A stretch of 5,834 nucleotides of DNA from Acinetobacter sp. (GTDB lineage Bacteria; Pseudomonadota; Gammaproteobacteria; Pseudomonadales; Moraxellaceae). The stretch is taken from positions 1-5,834 of the forward strand of contig JASLIY010000267.1 in NCBI GenBank assembly GCA_030152675.1, given 5' to 3'. The position numbers and the translations under genes were made by a program. Numbering within the stretch: position 1 is the first letter of the stretch; each line of letters opens with the position of its first letter. Shown piece by piece: positions 1-5,370 of this stretch. The notes beneath the pieces were generated by a model. That model was not told the DNA's origin, did no database searches, and saw only the letters and a list, made by a program, of their open reading frames with translations.

Positions 1-737
1 GGCGTGCGATACGCTTGGATCTGATAGATCTGTGGTAGGTGGGCTTGGATTTCGGACCACCCCTGTTTGGGGAGCGGTTGTTGTATCCATTCGGGTTTTA
101 GCCAGATATAAGCGGCGATATAACTCAAGAGCAGTGCTGCAAAAACAGTAATATAACCTATCGCCCGCATGCTTTTGGGCACTGTGGAGGAGGGTGGGTT
201 GAATTGAAGCGATTCCACTTGTTGTTGATTGCGCTCCGGGGCAAGCGTGCTGCAATGAGACAGGTGTGAAGCGGTAAGTAGGTCGTGGAAGCTACGGTGA
301 GTTGGTCGATCTACGAGAAAAAAGCCAATCATTAAAATCGTGATACCGATCAAGACAGCGATAAACATCATTTTAAGCGTCGGTGATGTGATCATATCGG
401 CCAGAGAATACAAGCATAATGGCGCACAGGCGATTGCTGCACGAAGCATAGCTGGAACAAGATCAGGCGCTTGTTGATGTTGATTCTTTACCTGAATCTT
501 GAGTAGTCGTTTGCCCAAGGTTTGTCCTTGATTGAGGCGACTGTTCAACAATCCAAAATAAAGTATAAAAACGCTATAACCCCCCAATGTACTGAGGATC
601 GGAAAAGCGGAGAGTTGATCAGCAAAGACCAAGGAAACTAAAGCACAGAGTAAAATCAATAATTCTAGATCGATGATCAGGGCTGCGATTCGATACCAGA
701 AGATCGATGGCAAGGTTTGTGGGGGTGAAGAAGTCAT
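1..737 (-). CDS. RDD-family integral membrane protein, 3' end outside the window
   Basis: My reading of the minus strand from the ATG at 737 stays open for 245 codons and leaves the window without a stop, so the C-terminus is missing. The N-terminal half is a typical RDD domain: Arg16 and Asp23 in the first hydrophobic helix (about 12-39), the loop NQGQTLGKRLLKIQV at 69-83, and the closing motif RSFHDLLT with Asp152. Membrane segments are likely at about 12-39, 45-64, 97-115, 121-142 and 191-213. The fifth follows a polar linker (about 155-190) and leads into a non-membrane tail that is cut off. RDD proteins are inner-membrane proteins; some have been linked to ion transport, but most have no assigned function, and I assign none here. 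The start is firm: an in-frame TAA lies at 771-773 and no other ATG intervenes. The Shine-Dalgarno sequence is poor. A promoter candidate lies at 858-885. The gene is divergent from tRNA-Met. Confidence 0.88.
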   Translation of the reverse strand, partial: MTSSPPQTLPSIFWYRIAALIIDLELLILLCALVSLVFADQLSAFPILSTLGGYSVFILYFGLLNSRLNQGQTLGKRLLKIQVKNQHQQAPDLVPAMLRAAIACAPLCLYSLADMITSPTLKMMFIAVLIGITILMIGFFLVDRPTHRSFHDLLTASHLSHCSTLAPERNQQQVESLQFNPPSSTVPKSMRAIGYITVFAALLLSYIAAYIWLKPEWIQQPLPKQGWSEIQAHLPQIYQIQAYRT

Positions 738-836
738 GTTTTTGCAGATCTTAAGTGGTTTGAGATATTTTTATTCATCACGGCATAGGTGTAGATGAGG
801 TTTAAAAGTACGAATTTTCTATTTCGAATTTAACGA

Positions 837-856
837 CTTAAGCGCTAATGCTTAAG
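837..856. repeat. Perfect 7-bp inverted repeat over the predicted RDD start point
   Basis: CTTAAGC (837-843) and GCTTAAG (850-856) are perfect reverse complements separated by six bases. On the minus strand the repeat begins one base after the -10 box at 858-863, so it covers the predicted transcription start. That is a typical place for a repressor operator. It is not followed by a T-run on either strand, so it does not look like a terminator. No particular regulator can be named. Confidence 0.5.
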
Positions 857-857
857 G

Positions 858-885
858 ATTATACAGGCTTCTTTCTGCATGTGAA
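858..885 (-). promoter_or_regulatory. Candidate sigma-70 promoter for the RDD gene
   Basis: On the minus strand a perfect -10 box TATAAT (863-858) lies 16 bases after TTCACA (885-880), which differs from the consensus -35 box at one base. Transcription would start near 851, giving a leader of about 110 bases before the ATG at 737. The inverted repeat at 837-856 overlaps the start point. Confidence 0.6.
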
Positions 886-1079
886 GCGTCGTTTGTTGCG
901 GAGCTAGGACAGGCTGGGCTGATTGAGATCGGGCTGACTTGTTGGGGGCGGGGATGTAATAGCATCGGCTTTGAAAAGCATTTTTTAGCGATATTTGCGC
1001 AATTTTTTTAAAATCTGTATGAAATTTAAGTAACTGATAAATATTTGTTTAAAGTCTGATCATTGGTGTCATCAAGTGC

Positions 1080-1108
1080 TTGACGCACTGCTAAGAAATT
1101 TAGATAAT
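1080..1108 (+). promoter_or_regulatory. Sigma-70 promoter of tRNA-Met
   Basis: The -35 box TTGACG (1080-1085) and -10 box GATAAT (1103-1108) are separated by 17 bases, the optimal spacing. They place the start near 1115, about nine bases before the mature tRNA end. The bases right after the -10 box are GCGC. Such a GC-rich discriminator is typical of stable-RNA promoters under stringent (ppGpp) control, so growth-rate control is a reasonable inference. Confidence 0.8.
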
Positions 1109-1123
1109 GCGCACACAGTTTCT

Positions 1124-1200
1124 GGCTATGTAGCTCAGTTGGTTAGAGCACAGCACTCATAATGCTGGGGTCACAGGTTCAAATCCCGTCATAGCCACCA
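1124..1200 (+). tRNA. tRNA-Met (anticodon CAU), elongator type
   Basis: This 77-base gene folds into a full cloverleaf. The acceptor stem is GGCTATG with CATAGCC, the D arm is AGCTCAGTTGGTTAGAGCA, the anticodon stem is CAGCA with TGCTG, and the T arm carries GGTTCAAATCC. The anticodon loop CTCATAA has CAT at 1158-1160. The discriminator A and CCA are encoded (1197-1200). A CAU anticodon can belong to initiator Met, elongator Met or lysidine-modified tRNA-Ile2. The G1-C72 pair excludes the bacterial initiator, and the body differs from E. coli elongator tRNA-Met at only a few positions while being unlike tRNA-Ile2. It inserts methionine at internal AUG codons. It appears to be a single-gene unit with its own promoter and terminator. 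Confidence 0.97.
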
Positions 1201-1207
1201 TTTTTAT

Positions 1208-1236
1208 AGACCATGCTCAACGCATGGTCTCTTTTT
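1208..1236 (+). terminator. Intrinsic terminator of tRNA-Met
   Basis: A perfect 9-bp stem, AGACCATGC (1208-1216) with GCATGGTCT (1222-1230), encloses a five-base loop and is followed by C and five T residues (1232-1236). It starts eight bases after the tRNA CCA end. On the minus strand there is no T-run after the stem, so it acts only on plus-strand transcription. Confidence 0.88.
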
Positions 1237-1257
1237 GCCTAAAATTTAATAACGTCT

Positions 1258-1284
1258 AAAAAATACGCACTTGTTTTGCAGTGC
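1258..1284 (-). terminator. Candidate terminator of the nadE unit
   Basis: Read on the minus strand, GCACT (1284-1280) pairs with AGTGC (1271-1267) around an eight-base loop. After GTA comes a run of six T residues (1263-1258). The stem is short but the T-run is good. It lies about 100 bases past the stop of the downstream gene of the nadE unit and faces the tRNA terminator back to back. Confidence 0.45.
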
Positions 1285-1382
1285 CTACAGTCATTTTGCT
1301 TTTAGCCGTGTTTGAGGCGGAGCTATTTCATGATCTCTAATCTATATCGATCGCTCAGCTCAGGTTGTTGGCGGTGTTGAGT

Positions 1383-2477
1383 TTAATCGGGTTTGGATAT
1401 GTGATCTGCGTTGCTTGTGCAATCGCCACAATGTTCTTGAATCAGTTGTTGTGTTCTTGGGCTGAGATAGAATGGCTCAAGCATGCTTTTTAATAGATCG
1501 TCTAATACTCCTCGTTGATCCAAGGCACGGCATACATGTGGCAGGAAGCGATCAGCCTCTTCATAAAGATCATCAACATCAAGTCCAACAGCGTGGAGGA
1601 GGGATTGCAGGTCGCTTGTTGCAAAGTGTTGATAAAACGCCGTGAGTGATTCGAAGACCAATTCTTGAATCAGTTTGTTTTGACGCAGTTGTTTCCAAGT
1701 CTCATAGAGTAGAACAAAAAAATCTTCAAAATCGATCGCCTCAAACTGAGCGAAACTTTCTTTTAAACTTTTGTGTTTTAAGCTCGACCACATGTGCAGT
1801 GCAATATCTGCAAGCTCATCTTGTGGTAGAACCACGATTTCAGCGAAATTATTTAAAATGGCGTGCGCCAATTGTTGTTCAATTTTGAGTTCGATATTTT
1901 GTTGCTGATCTTGCAGGAAGCTAAATACACGCCCAGCAAAACCTGGCTGATCCAGCTTGGCTTTACGAAGCTGGTCTAACCACGGGGTATGTTTTTCTAG
2001 GATATGGTTGGCAAGTTGTAAGCTGATCTGGGCAATCTGAGGGCTACTCAAGAGTTGCTCGCGTAGATAGTATCTGACTTGCTCAAGCTCTAGGATTTTA
2101 TATAGCCAAATTTCAAAGTTTTCATCAGACAGAAGCTGTTTGAGTGCTGTGTCATTGCCGAGGATATGCAGATGTATTTTGCGTGCGGCACTGCCGATGA
2201 ATTCTAAGATTTCTCCACCGAGGTTTAACTCAAAACAATATTTTTGTACCACGGCTTGCAGTTGTTCGAGCAAGATGACGTCTTGAAGCTCAATCTGTGC
2301 GGCGCTGCGGTAAAATTGATCAATGATTTGATGGGTGTAAATCGGATTGGGCGTAACGTTGGAAGAGCGGGGGGGATTGCAGAGTTGTGATTTTATAAAC
2401 GCAATATGCTCAAGCAAAAGTGCTTGAGCAAATTGCTGTGCTGGTGCGGCAGAGTTAGGCACCTGCTTTCCAACCAT
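1383..2477 (-). CDS. Conserved-looking protein of unknown function, translationally coupled to nadE
   Basis: I do not recognise a family for this 364-residue protein. It has no signal peptide, membrane segment or catalytic motif that I can see. The sequence is rich in Leu, Gln, Glu and His with regular heptad-like leucines, pointing to an all-alpha, soluble cytoplasmic protein, possibly of helical repeats. The C-terminus has a Cys-X2-Cys pair (Cys350, Cys353) followed by a polar tail. Its ATG at 2477 lies inside the end of nadE, a 23-base overlap in another frame, so the two are almost surely co-transcribed and probably coupled in translation. No clear Shine-Dalgarno site precedes the ATG. 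A GTG six codons in (2462-2460) has GGAAA just upstream and would shorten the overlap to eight bases, so it is a real alternative start. The position hints at a link to NAD metabolism, but that is only inference. Confidence 0.85.
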   Translation of the reverse strand: MVGKQVPNSAAPAQQFAQALLLEHIAFIKSQLCNPPRSSNVTPNPIYTHQIIDQFYRSAAQIELQDVILLEQLQAVVQKYCFELNLGGEILEFIGSAARKIHLHILGNDTALKQLLSDENFEIWLYKILELEQVRYYLREQLLSSPQIAQISLQLANHILEKHTPWLDQLRKAKLDQPGFAGRVFSFLQDQQQNIELKIEQQLAHAILNNFAEIVVLPQDELADIALHMWSSLKHKSLKESFAQFEAIDFEDFFVLLYETWKQLRQNKLIQELVFESLTAFYQHFATSDLQSLLHAVGLDVDDLYEEADRFLPHVCRALDQRGVLDDLLKSMLEPFYLSPRTQQLIQEHCGDCTSNADHISKPD

Positions 2478-4080
2478 TCACGATGGGGTAGCGACGTTCA
2501 CGGCTAAATGCACGTGAAGAGATACGCGGTCCAATTGCGCCTTGGCGACGTTTATATTCATTGCGATCAACCAAACGAATGACCTTCTCGACCACGTCTT
2601 TATCAAAACCTTTGCTGATAATATCGGCTTGGCTTTGATCTTCCTCGATATAGGCATACAAGATGGCATCAAGAACATCATAGGCAGGAAGTGCATCTTG
2701 ATCGGTTTGATCAGGACGAAGTTCGGCAGATGGTGGGCGACTAATCACACGCGGTGGAATAATCGGTGTTTCACTTAAACTATTACGGTATTTGGCAAGT
2801 TCAAACACAATGGTCTTGTAGACATCTTTGAGGACTGCAAAGCCACCGACCATATCGCCATACAGGGTGCAATAACCGACTGCCAGCTCAGATTTGTTGC
2901 CTGTAGACAGAACCAGAGTACCAAATTTATTGGAGAGACCCATCAATAGGGTGCCACGCGCACGTGCTTGCAGATTTTCTTCAGTTGCATCTGCTGGGCT
3001 ATTGCCAAAGAATGGATAGAGCGTTTGCATGAAGCTGTTTACGATTGGGTGAATTTCTGCCACGCCATAGGTAATCCCCATACGTTTGGCTTGCTCAGCC
3101 GCATCTTCAACACTGATCTGTGAGGTATAAGTATAAGGCATCATCACAGCTTGAACTTTATCGGCGCCAATCGCATCTGCTGCAATCGCAAGGGTCAGGG
3201 CAGAATCAATCCCACCTGAAAGACCCAAGATCACGCCAGGGAAACCTGAACGTTGTACATAGTCACGCGTTGCCATGACCAAGCTTTGATAAATTTCAGC
3301 CATCGTCTCAAGCACAACTGCTGTGTGTGTAGAGCGATAGGTTTTTGTTTTTGGTTCATAATCGACCAGATAGAGTGCTTCTTTAAAGCTGTCTCCTTGC
3401 AAGGCAAGTTCGCCATCATGATTGATCACAAAGCTTGAACCATCAAAGATCAAGTCATCTTGACCACCCACTTGGTTGGTATAAAGCACGTTGATATTGA
3501 ACTGTTTTGCTACGGCTTTGATCGCATTGATCCGATGCTGTGGTTTACCAACTTCATAAGGTGAAGCATTCAGTACCAAAACGCTATCCACTTCAAGTTG
3601 CGCCAATTGTTGGACAGTTTGCACTGACCAGAGGTCTTCGCAAATCAATAAACCGAATTTGTGGCCGAGGTACTCAAACACCAAGTGTTGATGGGCTTCA
3701 TGAAAATAACGCTTTTCATCAAAGACACTGTAATTCGGCAAATTTTGTTTGTTGTAGATTCCCAAAATTTGACCGTCTTTCATCACGGCGGCAGCGTTGA
3801 ATCGATGACCATGTTCGTTTTGGTTGACGAAACCAAACACCATGACGATATCTTTCACTTGGCTCAATTGCTCAAATGCGTGAGCCGTTCTTTTGGTCAG
3901 GCTCGGACGTAATAGTAAATCTTCTGCGGGATAACCCAGTGTAGAGAGTTCAGGAAATACAATTAAATCTGCATTTTGTTTTTTAGCATCATGGGCAAGA
4001 TCAATCATCTTTTGAACATTTGATTCAATATTGCCGATGTGAGGAGAGAATTGAGCAAGGGCAATTTTAAAACTTTTCAT
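2455..4080 (-). CDS. nadE: Glutamine-dependent NAD+ synthetase
   Basis: This 541-residue cytoplasmic enzyme (EC 6.3.5.1) catalyses the last step of NAD+ synthesis: deamido-NAD+ + ATP + glutamine gives NAD+ + AMP + PPi + glutamate. Residues 1 to about 250 are a nitrilase-fold glutaminase with the triad Glu44 (VFPELS), Lys111 (YNKQNLPNY) and Cys147 (LLICEDLW), which frees ammonia from glutamine. Residues from about 260 on are the synthetase domain, with the pyrophosphate-binding motif LGLSGGIDS (285-293), the substrate-binding stretch EENLQARAR (367-375), STGNKSELAVGY (392-403) and SAELRPDQTD (451-460). All key residues are present, and the length fits the shorter bacterial glutamine-dependent form rather than the single-domain ammonia-only one. 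The start is secure because an in-frame TAA touches the ATG; AGGA at 4091-4094 is a modest ribosome site ten bases away. It is the first gene of a two-gene unit. Confidence 0.97.
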   Translation of the reverse strand: MKSFKIALAQFSPHIGNIESNVQKMIDLAHDAKKQNADLIVFPELSTLGYPAEDLLLRPSLTKRTAHAFEQLSQVKDIVMVFGFVNQNEHGHRFNAAAVMKDGQILGIYNKQNLPNYSVFDEKRYFHEAHQHLVFEYLGHKFGLLICEDLWSVQTVQQLAQLEVDSVLVLNASPYEVGKPQHRINAIKAVAKQFNINVLYTNQVGGQDDLIFDGSSFVINHDGELALQGDSFKEALYLVDYEPKTKTYRSTHTAVVLETMAEIYQSLVMATRDYVQRSGFPGVILGLSGGIDSALTLAIAADAIGADKVQAVMMPYTYTSQISVEDAAEQAKRMGITYGVAEIHPIVNSFMQTLYPFFGNSPADATEENLQARARGTLLMGLSNKFGTLVLSTGNKSELAVGYCTLYGDMVGGFAVLKDVYKTIVFELAKYRNSLSETPIIPPRVISRPPSAELRPDQTDQDALPAYDVLDAILYAYIEEDQSQADIISKGFDKDVVEKVIRLVDRNEYKRRQGAIGPRISSRAFSRERRYPIVNGWKAGA

Positions 4081-4225
4081 TTAAATTAAATCCTATTCCT
4101 ATAGGTTTGGTACCCAACAAATTGATTTATATGATTGTAATTGTTCAACCGTGAGTACTTTACAAAACACAACAGCCAAATCGCGAAATGCTAAATAATC
4201 AGAGAATGATTAAAAAATATAACTT

Positions 4226-4242
4226 TTTTTGCAATGCAAAAA
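4226..4242. repeat. 17-base perfect palindrome upstream of nadE
   Basis: TTTTTGCA (4226-4233) and TGCAAAAA (4235-4242) are perfect reverse complements around a single central A. The site lies about 150 bases before the nadE start. It could be an operator or a short hairpin. Its AT-rich ends make a chance origin quite possible, so no function is assigned. Confidence 0.35.
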
Positions 4243-4344
4243 TGAGAAATATTCTGTATTTTAACCAAAAATGATGTAGATGCTAGCACTGAATGATCTT
4301 AATTTGCAGATATAGGCTGGTGCAATCTTAACTGAAATAATAAA

Positions 4345-4360
4345 TTTACCGCTTGGTAAA
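4345..4360 (-). terminator. Possible weak terminator of the HExxH gene
   Basis: On the minus strand TTTACC and GGTAAA form a 6-bp stem around the tetraloop AAGC, followed by the T-rich tract TTTATTATTT. It lies about 100 bases past the stop codon at 4458. The stem is short and the T-tract is interrupted. The AT-only inverted repeat at 4442-4464 overlaps the stop codon and could instead slow transcription there. Confidence 0.3.
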
Positions 4361-4441
4361 AATTAAAACAAATTTCAAAAAATAACTCGTTGTATAATAT
4401 TGTAATTTTATGAAGATGCAAATAATTTGCGCTGTTTTTTG

Positions 4442-4464
4442 AAAATAATTCGACAAATTATTTT
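4442..4464. repeat. AT-only inverted repeat over the HExxH gene stop codon
   Basis: AAAATAATT (4442-4450) and AATTATTTT (4456-4464) are perfect reverse complements with the five-base loop CGACA, and the right arm includes the stop codon at 4458-4460. The hairpin would be weak because its stem holds only A-T pairs. Confidence 0.35.
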
Positions 4465-4943
4465 TTAATAATATTTTCAATTTTATTTAAAAAAATATCT
4501 TTTGCGATGTCACCTTGTTGTTCAATATTGTAATTTAAATAAGGTTTAGCTGTGATTAAGCGGTAGTGATAAGGGTTATAGTATTTTAAGCTGAGGTAAT
4601 AGGCACTTTGTAGTAGCGCTCCTTTATATAATACATTGAGTTTTTGTTGGTATTGATAAACATGCGCCATCTCATGAATAAATATCGCTTGGGCATGAAT
4701 GTTTTGTTTTGAGAAGTCTTCCACATAATCCGCGGGCTTTAAATGTAATCGGCCCATGGGCGCCATCAATATCCCATTCGGTTGCCACGGCAGAAAAGGA
4801 TGGTTCATGATACTCGCTTTTGAATAATCAATTAAATCTCCAAATACCCCACGACAGAGTTGAATTTCTCCGGCAGTTAAGTGGCGATATCTAAATTGTT
4901 CAAGTTTAAATAGGCGTACCCATAACCACCACAGTTGTAACAT
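4458..4943 (-). CDS. Vgr-related-type putative zinc metallopeptidase (HExxH protein)
   Basis: The protein has 161 residues. The central feature is FIHEMAHVYQ, giving the zinc-peptidase motif HExxH at His90, Glu91 and His94. Before it come LTAGEI (22-27), FGDLIDY (34-40) and a MAPMGRLHL stretch (60-68); after it comes NIEQQGDIAKD (139-149), whose Glu141 could be the third zinc ligand. This order (LTxGE, FGDxIDY, HExxH, EQQ) is as I remember it from small proteins annotated 'Vgr-related protein', which are distantly like the peptidase core found with contractile injection and polymorphic toxin systems. Substrate and role are unknown. There is no signal peptide; the N-terminus is aromatic and hydrophobic (LQLWWLWVRLF). 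I chose the ATG at 4943 because AAAGGAGG ends six bases before it. A TTG at 4970 would add nine residues but would place that ribosome site inside the gene. It stands alone, with no secretion or toxin gene beside it. Confidence 0.85.
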   Translation of the reverse strand: MLQLWWLWVRLFKLEQFRYRHLTAGEIQLCRGVFGDLIDYSKASIMNHPFLPWQPNGILMAPMGRLHLKPADYVEDFSKQNIHAQAIFIHEMAHVYQYQQKLNVLYKGALLQSAYYLSLKYYNPYHYRLITAKPYLNYNIEQQGDIAKDIFLNKIENIIKK

Positions 4944-4949
4944 GTTGCG

Positions 4950-4957
4950 CCTCCTTT
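4950..4957 (-). promoter_or_regulatory. Shine-Dalgarno site fixing the HExxH gene start
   Basis: The minus strand reads AAAGGAGG, six bases before the ATG at 4943. This near-perfect complement of the 16S rRNA tail decides for that ATG over the in-frame TTG at 4970, which lies upstream of the site. Confidence 0.85.
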
Positions 4958-5143
4958 GTCGTGTTGCCAAGTCTACTTGAGTTTGAATGAAGATCCGAGA
5001 CTGGGGGTGCTGTTCGCCCCGTGAATTTAAATCTGGTGATCTCTTAAGTAGAACGTCAGTGAGTGTACTGCGATTTAAAGCGATTATATTTCAGTTGTCC
5101 TAGATAGATATAAATTCGACCTATGATGATCAAAAAATAAAAA

Positions 5144-5156
5144 CTTGTCAGACAAG
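5144..5156. repeat. 13-base palindrome, possible operator
   Basis: CTTGTC and GACAAG are perfect reverse complements around a central A. A further TTGTC half-site lies at 5175-5179, in the spacing and opposite orientation expected for a second, overlapping imperfect repeat with GACAA at 5151-5155. The site lies between divergent genes, about 215 bases before the hydrolase start. It resembles operators of helix-turn-helix repressors in form, but no regulator gene is in the window. Confidence 0.4.
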
Positions 5157-5234
5157 ATATTCAGATGGCAGATATTGTCACTCTCTACGATAAATTTCGC
5201 CAATGGCAAGTGTGCATCAGCTGCGTAGTTTTGC

Positions 5235-5259
5235 CAGATCAACTCATTTTATTGATCTG
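5235..5259 (+). repeat. 8-bp inverted repeat in the hydrolase leader
   Basis: CAGATCAA (5235-5242) and TTGATCTG (5252-5259) form a perfect 8-bp stem with a nine-base loop. There is no T-run after it. The left arm, extended to GCCAGATCAA (5233-5242), is also fully complementary over ten bases to TTGATCTGGC at 5341-5350, just before the hydrolase ribosome site, so two alternative pairings are possible. Confidence 0.5.
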
Positions 5260-5355
5260 TGTGAGTCAGTTGTCTGTGAGATTCAAGAATGTCTTTGAAG
5301 ATCAAATAGGCTGCCGTACAGAGAAGAATCATGAACTATTTTGATCTGGCCGGAG

Positions 5356-5363
5356 AAAGGAGG
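5356..5363 (+). promoter_or_regulatory. Strong Shine-Dalgarno site of the hydrolase gene
   Basis: AAAGGAGG ends seven bases before the ATG at 5371. It fixes the start of a reading frame that runs off the right edge. Confidence 0.85.
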
Positions 5364-5370
5364 TAGCGCA

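Larger units (their letters stand above)
738..1123. other. Intergenic stretch between the RDD gene and tRNA-Met
   Basis: This 386-base stretch carries divergent control signals: a minus-strand promoter (858-885) with an overlapping inverted repeat (837-856), and the tRNA promoter (1080-1108). Its middle (about 895-955) is noticeably richer in G than the flanks and has the heptamer GGGCTGA twice, at 916-922 and 931-937. A plus-strand frame is open for about 50 codons through this G-rich part, but it has no ATG, GTG or TTG with a ribosome site, so I do not call a gene. Confidence 0.6.
4081..4457. other. AT-rich intergenic stretch upstream of nadE
   Basis: This 377-base stretch between the HExxH gene and nadE, both on the minus strand, has no credible reading frame. 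It holds a perfect 17-base palindrome (4226-4242), a 13-base palindrome GCAAATAATTTGC (4418-4430), a 6-bp stem-loop at 4345-4360, and the left arm of an AT-only inverted repeat (4442-4464). I found no minus-strand -35/-10 pair with good spacing for nadE. Single TATAAA-like and TACAAT-like hexamers occur about 45-60 bases before its start. A perfect TATAAT occurs on the plus strand at 4393-4398 but lacks a -35 box. Confidence 0.55.
4944..5370. other. Divergent intergenic stretch between the HExxH gene and the hydrolase
   Basis: This 427-base stretch holds the upstream signals of two divergent genes. It includes a 13-base palindrome at 5144-5156, complementary segments at 5233-5242, 5252-5259 and 5341-5350, and a G/C-rich stem-loop at 5004-5020 (GGGGTG with CGCCCC). 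A TATAAT on the minus strand (5088-5083) is a possible -10 box for the HExxH gene but has no matching -35 box. I found no well-spaced promoter for the plus-strand gene. Two short plus-strand frames, 4987-5103 (38 codons) and 5165-5344 (59 codons), begin with ATG but lack convincing ribosome sites. Confidence 0.55.

Noticed and set aside
916..953. G-runs suggestive of a G-quadruplex, with GGGCTGA repeated
   Set aside because: The first two loops would be 12 and 10 bases, too long for a stable structure, and two heptamer copies are not enough to call a repeat family.
860..1015. Plus-strand open frame of about 50 codons through the G-rich part
   Set aside because: It has no ATG, GTG or TTG start with a ribosome site, no recognisable protein features, and it overlaps the minus-strand promoter region.
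1124..1300. tRNA-Met as a possible integration site for a genomic island
   Set aside because: No integrase gene is present and no repeat of the tRNA 3' end was seen elsewhere in the window. A normal terminator follows the tRNA directly.
4098..4105. Palindrome CCTATAGG just upstream of the nadE ribosome site, considered as an NAD-regulator box
   Set aside because: Eight bases is too short to be distinctive, and it does not match any regulator site I can recall with confidence.
4393..4398. Plus-strand TATAAT as a promoter
   Set aside because: There is no -35 box at a suitable distance and no plus-strand gene downstream; TATAAT is expected by chance in such AT-rich DNA.
4944..4970. TTG start at 4970 for the HExxH gene
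   Set aside because: It would put the strong AAAGGAGG site inside the coding region and add a short, Arg-rich extension; the ATG at 4943 fits much better.
4987..5103. 38-codon plus-strand frame in the divergent gap
   Set aside because: It has no good ribosome site or recognisable features and covers the likely promoter region of the HExxH gene.
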